64,000 nt of DNA from JADJPL01 sp040382095. GTDB taxonomy: Bacteria; Bacteroidota; Bacteroidia; Chitinophagales; Saprospiraceae. The stretch spans positions 1-64,000 of the forward strand of contig JBEIGB010000003.1 in NCBI GenBank assembly GCA_040382095.1, in the 5' to 3' direction. Below the pieces are notes generated by a model that was not told where the DNA came from, made no database searches, and was given only the letters and a program-made list of their open reading frames with translations. How positions within the stretch are numbered: the stretch's first letter is position 1; each line of letters begins with the position of its first letter. Of this stretch, positions 1 through 8,700 are shown one piece after another. The position numbers and the translations under genes were made by a program.

Positions 1-1080
1 AAAGTTGCTATTGAGGATACGGGTGATGATTTCGCGGTAGATGGGATTGGCAAACTGGACTGGGTTGCCCTGGTTGATGATGCCCAGGTCGCGACAGTAG
101 CGGACGGCGTCGTTATATCCATCAAAAGATGGTGCTTCGCCATTGATGATGCTCATGATGATGGGTCGCACGCGGGGCTCGTCTATTTTATCGGCGAGGC
201 TGTCGAGGTGGGTCTGGCGCTGTTCGATGAGGCGTTCTTTGGCCGTTTCGACCATATCTTGGGTGATTTCGCGGGAGTAGTCGTTTTGTAGCATTTCGGC
301 CACGATTTCGTTGGCCAGGGCATTGGTGAGCCACGGCTGTCCACCGGAATAGGCATAAAGTTTTTCCAATACTTCTGCGGAAAATACCTGTCCGGTATCC
401 TGGATATGTTGATCGAGGAGCCCGCGCACCTCTTCACGGGAAAAGGTAGGCAGGAAAAAAGACTTTGCTTTGATATTAAAAGGCGACCCGGCCCCGATGG
501 AGGGGTTATCGGCACGTGCGCGCAGGCGATACTCGCGGATGTCGCGCAATCCCACAAGGGCGATGGACTGGGGGAAGTTTCGGGGGCGAGTCTGGAAGCC
601 GTCGCGGAGTTGGCGCAGGGTAGAGATGAGGACGTCGTCGCAGAGGGAGTCCACCTCGTCGAGCAGGAGGACGAGGGGTTTGGGCAGCATTTGGCACCAA
701 TCGCTGAGATACTGCCCAAGGAGAGATTCGCCTGCGCTGTATTGGTTGGGGTCGGGCGGCAAATACTGTTTTTCAAGAAAAAAATCGGCCATGCGGTACA
801 TGGTCTTGATGAAGACCATATTGGCCTTCTCCACCGATATACTGGGATATCCTGCCGATTCGAGAGAGCATACTACGGAGATGTATTGCCCCTCGCGATT
901 GAGTCGGTGGGCCAGGGCATGGAGGAAGGTGGTTTTGCCTGTTTGCCGGGGTGCATGGATAAGGAAGTACTGTTGATCGTCAATCAGGTGCATTATGTTG
1001 ACGTACAGATGCCGGAAAGGATCCACCATATAGTGTCTTTCCGGGGTACACAGGCCAGTAGTGTTGAAAAAACGTCTCAT
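1..1080 (-). CDS. AAA ATPase-like NTP-binding protein (3' end outside window)
   Basis: The frame starts at an ATG at 1080-1078 and stays open for 360 codons to the left edge, so the C-terminus is missing. Walker A is visible at about residues 43-51 (APRQTGKTT). A Walker B-like strand ending in LLLDEVD sits at about 136-144, followed by a sensor-like segment IALVGLRDI. The C-terminal part is helical and reads like a winged-helix lid (YSGGQPWLTNALANEIV). This layout fits the stand-alone AAA ATPases that Bacteroidota carry in many copies, some with a PD-(D/E)XK nuclease domain beyond the part seen here. The substrate is unknown. No partner gene is visible; the left neighbour lies outside the window. 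The family call is good; the cellular role cannot be inferred. Confidence 0.85.
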   Translation of the reverse strand, partial: MRRFFNTTGLCTPERHYMVDPFRHLYVNIMHLIDDQQYFLIHAPRQTGKTTFLHALAHRLNREGQYISVVCSLESAGYPSISVEKANMVFIKTMYRMADFFLEKQYLPPDPNQYSAGESLLGQYLSDWCQMLPKPLVLLLDEVDSLCDDVLISTLRQLRDGFQTRPRNFPQSIALVGLRDIREYRLRARADNPSIGAGSPFNIKAKSFFLPTFSREEVRGLLDQHIQDTGQVFSAEVLEKLYAYSGGQPWLTNALANEIVAEMLQNDYSREITQDMVETAKERLIEQRQTHLDSLADKIDEPRVRPIIMSIINGEAPSFDGYNDAVRYCRDLGIINQGNPVQFANPIYREIITRILNSNF

Positions 1081-1137
1081 GGGGCAAAGATAAGGGGTTT
1101 TTAGGTAAAAAGTGGGGGAGAGCGCTGCTGAACTGGG

Positions 1138-1204
1138 TTAGCTTTTGAACTCCGAGGGGCTTTTGTTGAAGCGTTTCTTAAAAGCAGCGTTTAAGAAACA
1201 TTCT
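1138..1204 (-). pseudogene. Remnant of an AraC-family regulator C-terminus
   Basis: Read on the minus strand, this stretch encodes ECFLNAAFKKRFNKSPSEFKS followed by a stop. It matches the last helix-turn-helix of AraC/XylS regulators, whose C-termini commonly read FKKRFGKSPSEFR. Nothing upstream in this frame continues the protein: the next bases belong to a palindromic repeat (1205-1390) and then the nitrilase gene. The gene therefore looks truncated, with the repeat at or near the break point. Recognition rests on about 20 residues, so chance similarity cannot be fully excluded. Confidence 0.5.
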
Positions 1205-1390
1205 GGGGTTGTGTAAAAAGCCTCCGGTACGTCCTTTGGCGGCTTACGCCGCCAAAGAATATTTTTTAGCGCGCGGATTTTGTTGATTTTGCAAAGCAAA
1301 ATCAACAAAATCGGCGTTCTGGAAAATATTCTTTGGCGGCGTAAGCTGCCAAAGGACCAAATGACAGGCTGGAGGCAGTTTACACAAACT
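1205..1390. repeat. Palindromic composite repeat, copy R1
   Basis: The whole segment is one long imperfect inverted repeat. It begins GGGGTTGTGTAAAAAG and ends with the degenerate complement GTTTACACAAAC. Nested inside are a small hairpin (CTTTGGCGGC-ttac-GCCGCCAAAG), AT-rich arms with AATATTTT, and a central palindrome at about 1275-1314 whose tip reads GCAAAGC. The same modules recur across the window. It lies between the AraC remnant and the nitrilase stop codon. Confidence 0.85.
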
Positions 1391-1394
1391 CGGG

Positions 1395-2321
1395 TCAGCG
1401 TAAAGGGAAAGAAGAGCTGTTTTTCGTCCACGAAAAAGAAAAAATATCCGGTCGCTGGTAATGCCCGGCGACATCAAAATCCATCCTGGATTTGATGACT
1501 TCTTCAAGGTCAATCTGAGCGGTAAGGAGACCTTCCTGGTCCCACAATGGTCCTGCGAGGATTTCGCCCATTGGGGAGATAATAGCACTACCCCCCCGTG
1601 AAAGGATATTTGGCTGCCCTTCAAGTTCGTTTTGAAAACGTTCGGGATACATGTTTTTTTGTACAAACTGATTGGCGGAAAGTACAAAACAACGGCCTTC
1701 GCATGCGATATGGCGGATGGTCGCCTGCCAGCTTTCCCTTTGATCGGCGGTAGGGGCGAGATATACCTGGATACCCTGCTCATACAGGGCCATCCGGGCG
1801 AGGGGCATATAATTTTCCCAACAGATCAATCCCCCGAGGCGTCCTGAGGGGGTATCCAGGACTAAGAGGTCATCGCCCTGTCCTTCGCCCCAGATGATCC
1901 GCTCGGCAGCGGTCGGTTTTATTTTTCGGTGGCGGTGCAGGAGCTGGCCATCCGGACCGAAATATAGTAAGGTGCAAAAGAGTGTGCCCCCGCTTTCCCC
2001 GGTTTCCGTTACACCGATTACCAACGTTACCCTAAAGTTACGGGCGATATCCGCCAGGATATCGGTTGCAGGCCCGGGCACCTTGACCGCACTCTTATAA
2101 TAGTGTAGCCAGTCCGCCCTGCCCTCTGCCGAACGGCTGCCGACGACCGTACCAAAGGACAGGCCCCTGGGGTATCCCGACAGAAAGACTTCCGGGAATA
2201 AGACGAGTGTAGCGCCTTCCCCGGCGGCCAGTGCGGTCCAGTGCCTGACTTTTTCGAGGCTTCCTTCCAGGTCGAATAATACCGGGGCAGCTTGTACGAC
2301 GGCAACCTTGGGCATGGTCAT
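1395..2321 (-). CDS. Nitrilase (carbon-nitrogen hydrolase superfamily)
   Basis: A 308-residue protein with the complete nitrilase catalytic set: Glu44 in FPEVFLSGYP, Lys133 in HRKIKPTAAER and Cys167 in GGLICWENYMPLAR. The CWEN context and the C-terminal GHYQRPDIF are typical of true nitrilases (nitrile to carboxylate plus ammonia) rather than amidases. No signal peptide is visible, so it is probably cytoplasmic. Its ATG overlaps the TGA of the upstream aminotransferase (ATGA, 2318-2321), so the two are probably translationally coupled. An alternative start two codons in (MPKV) is equally plausible. The natural nitrile is unknown; an amino-acid-derived nitrile or amide would suit the partner enzyme (inference). 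Confidence 0.93.
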   Translation of the reverse strand: MTMPKVAVVQAAPVLFDLEGSLEKVRHWTALAAGEGATLVLFPEVFLSGYPRGLSFGTVVGSRSAEGRADWLHYYKSAVKVPGPATDILADIARNFRVTLVIGVTETGESGGTLFCTLLYFGPDGQLLHRHRKIKPTAAERIIWGEGQGDDLLVLDTPSGRLGGLICWENYMPLARMALYEQGIQVYLAPTADQRESWQATIRHIACEGRCFVLSANQFVQKNMYPERFQNELEGQPNILSRGGSAIISPMGEILAGPLWDQEGLLTAQIDLEEVIKSRMDFDVAGHYQRPDIFSFSWTKNSSSFPLR

Positions 2322-3178
2322 GAAGCGGTAACGGTAAGTTTCTCCTGTAAATACGCTTCCAGATGCGCTATGAAATCCTGTTGAAGCTGTTTACTGACCG
2401 GTCCGGGTTTTCCATCCCCTACCGGGCGGCCGTCTATTTGGATCACAGGGAAAATACCCTTTGTGGAACTGGTGAAGAATGCTTCTTTGGCCTTAGCGAT
2501 CTCCGAAACGTGGACTTCGCGCTCTTCGACCGTATAGCGTTGCCTGGCCAGGTGTAAAACTTGTTTGCGGGTTACCCCCAACAGAATTTTTTGGGCAGGG
2601 GTGACAACGCGGTCTCCTTCCAGGACAAGGAAGAAATTAGAGCGGACGGATTCACGGATCCACTCGCCGTCGAGATAGAGCAGGTCGTCGGCACCGTGTT
2701 TTTTTAGTTCGGGTAGCAGGCTGATCCCGGTGATGTAGTTTGTGGTCTTGATCTCGGGCAGCTCGCGGAGATGCCGGTGGGTGATTAGTTTCAGGGTAGC
2801 CGTTGTGTCCCAGGCTTGTGCGGGCAGTGGATATTGAAGAATAAGCACGTTGGGTTCAGAAGGGGTATATCCATCTGCGGAGTACCCACCAGTGAGGAGC
2901 AGGCGGATACTTCCTTCCTGCTGGCCATTGGCTTCGATGAGTTGTAAGATTTGCGCGGCAAATGCTTCCCTGGAGAAAGGGATATCCAGGTGAAGGAGTT
3001 TTGCAGAGCGGTAAAACCGGTCCAGGTAGTCTTCGAGGAAAAGGGGTTGCCCTTTCAGAAACAGAAAGAAATCAAAAATCCCATAACCCCGCAGGATCGA
3101 AAGGTCGCTGACATGTAAAGATAACGCCTCCGCACGGGAAAGGTGGCCGTTAAGCATGGCGTGGGTGATCATTGTCAT
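2318..3178 (-). CDS. Class IV PLP-dependent aminotransferase
   Basis: A 286-residue fold-type IV PLP enzyme, the group holding branched-chain aminotransferases, D-amino-acid transaminases and aminodeoxychorismate lyase. Markers are the N-terminal LHVSDLSILRGYGIFDF, the PLP lysine at about residue 144 (EIKTTNYITG), and the block around Glu176 (ESVRSNFFLV) that contacts the cofactor. The C-terminal part has the usual TSSTKGIFPV segment. Length fits the family. The sequence does not decide substrate specificity; it is shorter than typical IlvE, which favours a DAT-like or lyase-like role. It is the first gene of a two-gene unit with the nitrilase and overlaps it by 4 bp. Confidence 0.9.
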   Translation of the reverse strand: MTMITHAMLNGHLSRAEALSLHVSDLSILRGYGIFDFFLFLKGQPLFLEDYLDRFYRSAKLLHLDIPFSREAFAAQILQLIEANGQQEGSIRLLLTGGYSADGYTPSEPNVLILQYPLPAQAWDTTATLKLITHRHLRELPEIKTTNYITGISLLPELKKHGADDLLYLDGEWIRESVRSNFFLVLEGDRVVTPAQKILLGVTRKQVLHLARQRYTVEEREVHVSEIAKAKEAFFTSSTKGIFPVIQIDGRPVGDGKPGPVSKQLQQDFIAHLEAYLQEKLTVTAS

Positions 3179-3328
3179 TGGTAGTTTGTAAGTAATTCAG
3201 GAAAATAGTGGCCGGTTTAATAACCGACTGAATCATTAGCTGAAAGGTACGCCAACTTTTAAATTATTCGAAACTATTTTATGGGGGCGTATCTCAAAAG
3301 CTATTTTTCAGCACTACATACCAAATTA

Positions 3329-3535
3329 TCATTCGAAAGAGGCCGTCTCAATTTGTATTTCGCGGCCTTCTGCGGTAAGGAGAATAAAATTTGAAATGTG
3401 GGGATCGTGTAAAAAGTCAAATTCTTTTAGATGGACGCCATCTGCTTTGATTTTATGAAGCGAAATCAAAGCAGATGGTATCCATTCAAGATTTTCTGTG
3501 CTGTAGGCGGCAAACGTCTTTTGCGATAGGCTCAT
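3329..3535 (-). CDS. Small hypothetical protein containing a palindrome
   Basis: A 68-codon frame starting MSLSQKTFAAY and ending ETASFE. I recognise no family. The inferred protein is soluble and mildly acidic. An inverted repeat (3438-3478) falls inside the frame, so part of the frame may be repeat-derived. The upstream sequence is AT-rich and could hold a promoter, but no clear TAnnTTTG motif with a TTG partner was found. It may be a small gene or a chance frame. Confidence 0.3.
   Translation of the reverse strand: MSLSQKTFAAYSTENLEWIPSALISLHKIKADGVHLKEFDFLHDPHISNFILLTAEGREIQIETASFE
3438..3478. repeat. Decayed GAAGC-capped palindrome
   Basis: Arms CCATCTGCTTTGATTT and AAATCAAAGCAGATGG are perfect complements (16 bp). 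The 9-base centre TATGAAGCG resembles a decayed CGCGAAGCG. A copy of GTGTAAAAAG lies just left at about 3409. It appears to be a degraded member of the same family as R1, R2, R6, R8 and R9. Confidence 0.7.
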
Positions 3536-3682
3536 TTATATGGTTAATTTGAAAAAAAAATATACATAATTGTAAAAAATGCTTATATTCAGAACGAAAA
3601 TTTGCAAAGCCCTTTTTTGTTAGAACAATAGACTTTTCAGATGTGCTGGCTTGATGGGGAAATGCGGTTTTTCTGTTCATGC

Positions 3683-3787
3683 TAAAGCTTATTAGGAAGC
3701 ATGGCCTGGCTACGCGACCTAAAAAAGGCGTGTATGGGTGGGAAAGACCATTTGAGCCCTTGATGATTCCGGTACAACAAGTCTGAT
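3683..3787 (-). repeat. Second repeat family (AGACTTGTTG), copy near EF-G2
   Basis: Read on the minus strand this begins ATCAGACTTGTTGTACCGG and continues into a stretch with a GTGGG-like segment and a run of T/A. The opening AGACTTGTTG recurs at 23356, 30612, 36928 and 56109. It occupies the gap upstream of the EF-G2 gene. Boundaries are approximate. Confidence 0.45.
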
Positions 3788-3829
3788 CATCGAAAAGGGG
3801 GTTTTTTCACCAAATAAACATTTACGGAT

Positions 3830-5953
3830 ATGGGTTTTGACACCAGGGACATCAGGAACGTCGTGCTGCTCGGGCATTCAGGCTCGGGCAAGACCACATT
3901 TGCCGAGACCATGCTGTTTGAGGCGGGGGAGATTAGCCGCAGGGGCAGCGTAGAGGAGGGAAACACCGTCTCGGATTATACCGACCTTGAAAAGGAAAGG
4001 GGTGGGTCTGTATTCAGTGCTTTGATGCATGTAACTTGGAGAGGCTCGAAAATCAATATTCTTGACACGCCAGGTTTGGACGATTTTGTAGGTGAGGTTG
4101 TCTCTTCGATGAAAGTCGGCTCTACGGGGGTGATTATGCTGAATTCCAAGAGTGGTGTGGAGGTTGGTACCGAGTTGGTCTGGGACTATCTGGATAAGTT
4201 CCAGGCGCCTGCTATTTTTGTGATCAACCAAATGGACCATGAAAAAGCGGACTTTGAAAATACCCTTTCCCAGGCGATTGCGCGTTTTGGCAACCACGTC
4301 CTGCCTTTTCAATACCCCCTGAATGCTGGCAGTGCATTCAATACAATCATTGATGCGCTCCGTATGGTGATGTACGTTTTTCCTGCAGGGGGTGGCAAGC
4401 CGGAGAAAAAAGAGATTCCGGCTGCTGAATTGGAACGGGCGATGGAAATGCACAATGCGATTGTGGAGGCTGCTGCTGAAAACGATGAGGGTTTGATGGA
4501 GCAATATTTTGAAAAGGGCACCCTCGGCGAAGACGAGCTCGCCCGCGGCTTGCGGATCGGGATTGCCAACCATCAGATTTTCCCGGTTTTTTGTTGTTCT
4601 GCCGCAAAAAATATGGGCAGTGGCCGGATCATGGGCTTTATCAATGACGTTTGCCCTACACCGCACGACCGCAGGCCCGTGCTACTGACCAATGGAGGGA
4701 CACTGGCCTGTAACAGCAGCGATCCCACAACGGTATTTATTTACAAGACGATTTCAGAGCCGCGGGTTGGTCTGGTCTCCTATTTTAAAGTGTATTCAGG
4801 CCTGCTGAAACCGGGCGATGAGTTGGTCAATTCTGTTAACCGCAGCACGGAGCGTTTTGGCCAGATTTTTATCGCGAATGGCAAAGAGCGCATTCAGGTG
4901 GACGAGATTCGGGCCGGCGATATCGGGGTTACGGTGAAGCTGAAAAATTCTCACACCAATAATACCCTGAATGCAAAGGGAACCGACCGGACCCTGGAGC
5001 CGATGCACTTTCCGGAAACGCGGGTGACGGTCGCCATTGAACAGCAAAACAAGGCAGATATGGAAAAACTCATGAAAGCCTTGCATACCCTTAATGAGGA
5101 AGACCCCACCCTTATCGTGGAACAATCTGCTGCAGCGCGGCAGATATGGCTGCACGGCCAGGGGGAATTACATCTCGACCTGGTCAGGCACCGGGTTGAA
5201 ATGCTGCATGGGGTGTCTATGGGCTTTATCCCCCCCCGGATTGTTTACCGGGAGACGATCACCAAACCGGCCAATACGCAGTATCGGCATAAAAAACAGA
5301 CTGGTGGAGCGGGGCAGTTTGCAGAGGTGCACATGCGCCTCGAACCATACCATGAGGGGATGACGGATCCCGCAGGCCTTACCGTGCGCCAGAAAGAAGT
5401 AGAAGACCTGCCCTGGGGCGGAAAACTCGCTTTTTACTGGTGTATCGTTGGCGGGTCAATTGATTCCAAATTTTCGAATGCGATCAAAAAAGGTATTTTA
5501 CAAAAAATGGAGCAGGGCCCGCTTACCGGATCGTACTGCCAGGATATCCGGGTCAGTGTTTATGACGGCAAAATGCACCCCGTAGATTCGAATGACCAGG
5601 CCTTTATGACTGCGTCCTCAATGGCGTTCCGGCAGGCATTCCGCGAGGCTTCGCCCCAGGTGATGGAGCCGATTATGAACCTCGAAATCCTTTGTCCGGA
5701 CGAGGCTACCGGGGATATTATGGGCGATCTCCAAACGCGGCGGGCAATGATTATGGGCATGGATTCCGAGGGGCATTTTCAGAAAATCATTGCGAGGGCA
5801 CCGCAGGCGGAGTTATATCTCTACTCCAGTACCCTTCGCTCCATTTCCCAGGGAAGGGCCCATTTCCACCAGGAATTTGCTGATTTCAACCCTGTGCCTG
5901 CCGATGTACAGCAGAAATTGATTGACGGCCACCACGATGAAGGAGAAGATTAA
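3830..5953 (+). CDS. Elongation factor G paralogue (EF-G2 type) with altered GTPase motifs
   Basis: A 707-residue, five-domain EF-G-like protein. The P loop is intact (GHSGSGKT, residues 15-22). Three other GTPase elements are not: switch I reads ERGGSV (56-61) instead of ERGITI, the switch II motif is DTPGLDDF (79-86) with Leu in place of the catalytic His, and the base-recognition motif is NQMD (133-136) instead of NKMD. The domain IV tip MHPVDSNDQAF, which enters the decoding centre in EF-G, is kept. This resembles EF-G2 of gut Bacteroides, reported to support translation without GTPase activity during carbon limitation. It is thus probably an alternative translocase rather than the housekeeping FusA. 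It stands alone on the plus strand, convergent with nrdJ. Confidence 0.9.
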   Translation: MGFDTRDIRNVVLLGHSGSGKTTFAETMLFEAGEISRRGSVEEGNTVSDYTDLEKERGGSVFSALMHVTWRGSKINILDTPGLDDFVGEVVSSMKVGSTGVIMLNSKSGVEVGTELVWDYLDKFQAPAIFVINQMDHEKADFENTLSQAIARFGNHVLPFQYPLNAGSAFNTIIDALRMVMYVFPAGGGKPEKKEIPAAELERAMEMHNAIVEAAAENDEGLMEQYFEKGTLGEDELARGLRIGIANHQIFPVFCCSAAKNMGSGRIMGFINDVCPTPHDRRPVLLTNGGTLACNSSDPTTVFIYKTISEPRVGLVSYFKVYSGLLKPGDELVNSVNRSTERFGQIFIANGKERIQVDEIRAGDIGVTVKLKNSHTNNTLNAKGTDRTLEPMHFPETRVTVAIEQQNKADMEKLMKALHTLNEEDPTLIVEQSAAARQIWLHGQGELHLDLVRHRVEMLHGVSMGFIPPRIVYRETITKPANTQYRHKKQTGGAGQFAEVHMRLEPYHEGMTDPAGLTVRQKEVEDLPWGGKLAFYWCIVGGSIDSKFSNAIKKGILQKMEQGPLTGSYCQDIRVSVYDGKMHPVDSNDQAFMTASSMAFRQAFREASPQVMEPIMNLEILCPDEATGDIMGDLQTRRAMIMGMDSEGHFQKIIARAPQAELYLYSSTLRSISQGRAHFHQEFADFNPVPADVQQKLIDGHHDEGED

Positions 5954-5957
5954 GTAA

Positions 5958-6099
5958 GGGGTTGTGTGAAAATCCTCCGGATAAAATTCTTTTAAAACGG
6001 CGATTTTGTTGACTTTGCTTCGCAAAGTCAACAAAATCGCCGTTTCAAAAGAACATTTTTCGGTGGCGAATGCTGCCAGAGGACTTATGCGGCAGCCCC
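5958..6099. repeat. Palindromic composite repeat, copy R2
   Basis: It starts GGGGTTGTGTGAAAATCCTCCGG just after the EF-G2 stop and ends GGACTTATGCGGCAGCCCC just before the nrdJ stop. The central palindrome (about 5987-6053) has a near-perfect 45-bp core capped by GCTTCGC (6017-6023), i.e. GCGAAGC on the other strand. It sits between convergent genes and could act as a bidirectional terminator, but it has no clean U tract. Confidence 0.85.
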
Positions 6100-6117
6100 A
6101 TCAAAAATTCAGGCAGG

Positions 6118-8700
6118 TCAGTTGCATTCCGAGTGCCCACAGCTCTTGCAGATCAGGCAACCTTCTTTATAGAGGAGCCCATCGGGGTCTCCACAATCCG
6201 GGCATGCTGCTTTGGTCGCTTTTGTGCCATCGGGGATAAAAAGCTTTAAAGCCCGGACGACACCGTTTTTCCAGGTATTGATGTAATCCTGTTCGGCATT
6301 GAGGCCTTCGACCAATTCCACGACGTGTTCGAGGGGCATTCCATGGCGCAGGACACCGGAGATGAGCTTGGCATAGTTCCAGTACTCTTTATTGAAGGAG
6401 CGGGAAAGGCCTTCTATGGTGATGCGGTATCCATCGCGGTCCATGAACTGGAAGTCATAGCGGTTTTTGCTATTTTCGTCCTTAGCTTTGATAATCCAGC
6501 CATTCTGGACATAATCGGGAAGACGGAACGTATCCACGGCCGCACCGGTGAAGATTTCGTAAGGGCGGTTTTGGTAGAGGCCGAGCACAGCGATCCAGGG
6601 TTTGTCGGCGTTCATGAAGCGCACGATTTTGGCCTCCAGGCGTTCCGGGCGTTTTGGGGCGCCGGTTTCGTGGAAATGACCATTTTGCTCGGCTTTAGGT
6701 TTGATTTTTTTCTCTTTATCCTCGGCGATAAGGACACCTGAGCGGGAACCATCCCTGTAGATGGTACATCCTTTGCAGCCGACTTCCCAGGCCGTCTGAT
6801 AAATTTTCTTGACCATATCCACTGAAGTTTCCTGCGGGACATTTACGGTGACGCTGATGGAATGGTCCACCCATTTTTGGATGGAGCCTTGCATTTTCAC
6901 TTTCTGCACCCAGTCCACATCATTGGCGGTCGCTTTGAAATAGGGCGATTTTTCGATAATTTTTTGTAATTCCTCTGAAGGGAGTTTTGTGACTTCTCCC
7001 ACGTTGAAGTTGTTGATGCGCAGCCAGTCGGTGAATTTATGGTGGAATACGTGGTATTCTTCCCAGTGGTCGCCGACTTCGTCCACAAAAGAGACTTTAA
7101 CGTCCTTATCATTGGGGTTGACTTTTCTTCTGCGCTTGTAGCTGATCAGGAAAACCGGTTCGATCCCGGAGGTAGTCTGGGACATCAGGCTGGTTGTACC
7201 GGTAGGGGCGATGGTCAGCAGGGCGATATTACGGCGGCCGTACTTTGCCATATCTTCGTATAAGGCGGGGTCTGCGTCACGAAGGCGGTTGATGAACGGG
7301 TTTTCCTTTTCCCGTTCGGCGTCGTAAATGAGGAAGGGCCCCCGTTCGCGTGCCATCTCTACGGAGGAGCGGTAGGCGTTTAGGGCGAGGTTTTTATGCA
7401 CTTCGGTTGTAAACGCGATTGCCTTATCGCTGCCATATTGGATACCTAATGCGGCGAGCATATCGCCTTCGGCGGTAATACCCACACCGGTGCGGCGTCC
7501 TTCCAGACATGTTTTGCGGACTTTTTTCCAAAGCTGCAGCTCGACGGCTTTGATCGTGTCGGCTTCCGGATCATCGGCAATTTTTTCGATGATGCGCTCG
7601 ATTTTTTCCAGTTCCATATCAATGATGTCATCCATAATACGCTGGGCGTACTGAACGTGGCGGCCGAACTTATTGAAGTCGAAAGTTGCCTGTGGCGTGA
7701 ACGGATTTTCGACATAGCTGTACAGATTGATTGCCAGCAGCCTGCAGCTGTCGTAAGGGCAGAGCGGGATTTCCCCGCAGGGGTTCGTAGAAATGGTGCG
7801 ATAGCCCAGATCGGCATAACAATCGGGCACGGATTCCCGGATAACTGTATCCCAGAAAAGTACTCCGGGCTCGGCAGATTTCCATGCATTATAGATGATT
7901 TTGCTCCATAATCCGGCGGCATCTACTTCTTTGGTGATTAATGGATCCGGGGCATCAACGGGGAATTGCTGGCGGTATTTTTTTCCTGCCAGGGCGGCTT
8001 TCATGAATGCATCGTCTATGCGTACAGAGACATTTGCGCCGGTTACCTTGCCCTGTTCCAGTTTGGCATCAATAAATGTCTCGGCATCCGGGTGTTTGAT
8101 AGATACCGTGAGCATCAGGGCTCCGCGGCGTCCATCCTGGGCCACTTCGCGCGTAGAGTTGGAGTAGCGTTCCATGAAAGGCACGATACCGGTGGAGGAG
8201 AGCGCAGAGTTCATCACTGGTGTCCCTTTGGGACGGATATGGGAAAGGTCGTGGCCAACACCGCCCCGTCGCTTCATAAGCTGCACCTGCTCCTCGTCCG
8301 TACGGATAATCCCGCCATACGAATCGGCATTATTGCCGATAACGAAGCAATTGGAAAGGGACGAGACCTGGTAGTTGTTGCCGATACCCGCCATTGGGCT
8401 TCCCTGCGGGATAATGTACTGGAAATTACGCAGGAGTTCGTAGGCATCAGCTTCAGAGATCGGATTGGGGTACTTAGCTTCGATCCGGGCGATTTCTTTG
8501 GCGATTCTGCGATGCATATCGTCAGGGGAGCGCTCGTAAATATGGCCGAAAGAGTCTTTGAGTGCATACTTGTTTACCCAAACATTGGCCGCCAGCTCGT
8601 CCCCGCCGAAATATTCCGTAGCTGTCTTAAATGCTTCCTCGTAACTGTAGGTCTTTGACCCGCTTTTGGTAGCCTGCCCGGCTTTCAGCGTGTGGTTCAT
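6118..8700 (-). CDS. nrdJ: Adenosylcobalamin-dependent (class II) ribonucleotide reductase
   Basis: An 860-residue protein reducing ribonucleotides to deoxyribonucleotides with coenzyme B12 as radical source. Visible landmarks are the N-terminal segment typical of NrdJ (LAANVWVNKYALKD), the redox cysteine in SNCFV (Cys118), the radical-site motif NPCGE (306-310, Cys308 and Glu310), a phosphate-binding PTGTTS segment, and a C-terminal zinc-ribbon/redox tail with CPDCG and CLICKSCG. Length is normal for the B12-dependent form. The start at 8700 gives the expected N-terminus. No cobalamin riboswitch was found upstream; the 300 bp upstream instead carry DnaA boxes. No class I reductase genes are present in this window. 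Confidence 0.97.
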   Translation of the reverse strand: MNHTLKAGQATKSGSKTYSYEEAFKTATEYFGGDELAANVWVNKYALKDSFGHIYERSPDDMHRRIAKEIARIEAKYPNPISEADAYELLRNFQYIIPQGSPMAGIGNNYQVSSLSNCFVIGNNADSYGGIIRTDEEQVQLMKRRGGVGHDLSHIRPKGTPVMNSALSSTGIVPFMERYSNSTREVAQDGRRGALMLTVSIKHPDAETFIDAKLEQGKVTGANVSVRIDDAFMKAALAGKKYRQQFPVDAPDPLITKEVDAAGLWSKIIYNAWKSAEPGVLFWDTVIRESVPDCYADLGYRTISTNPCGEIPLCPYDSCRLLAINLYSYVENPFTPQATFDFNKFGRHVQYAQRIMDDIIDMELEKIERIIEKIADDPEADTIKAVELQLWKKVRKTCLEGRRTGVGITAEGDMLAALGIQYGSDKAIAFTTEVHKNLALNAYRSSVEMARERGPFLIYDAEREKENPFINRLRDADPALYEDMAKYGRRNIALLTIAPTGTTSLMSQTTSGIEPVFLISYKRRRKVNPNDKDVKVSFVDEVGDHWEEYHVFHHKFTDWLRINNFNVGEVTKLPSEELQKIIEKSPYFKATANDVDWVQKVKMQGSIQKWVDHSISVTVNVPQETSVDMVKKIYQTAWEVGCKGCTIYRDGSRSGVLIAEDKEKKIKPKAEQNGHFHETGAPKRPERLEAKIVRFMNADKPWIAVLGLYQNRPYEIFTGAAVDTFRLPDYVQNGWIIKAKDENSKNRYDFQFMDRDGYRITIEGLSRSFNKEYWNYAKLISGVLRHGMPLEHVVELVEGLNAEQDYINTWKNGVVRALKLFIPDGTKATKAACPDCGDPDGLLYKEGCLICKSCGHSECN

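Noticed and set aside
406..1104. Long plus-strand frame opposite the AAA ATPase
   Set aside because: It is antisense to a frame with intact Walker motifs and has no recognisable protein features.
3878..4666. 262-codon minus-strand frame inside EF-G2
   Set aside because: Mirror of the EF-G2 coding frame; low-complexity Arg/His-rich content typical of antisense frames.
7966..8658. 230-codon plus-strand frame inside nrdJ
   Set aside because: Antisense to conserved RNR sequence; no family resemblance.
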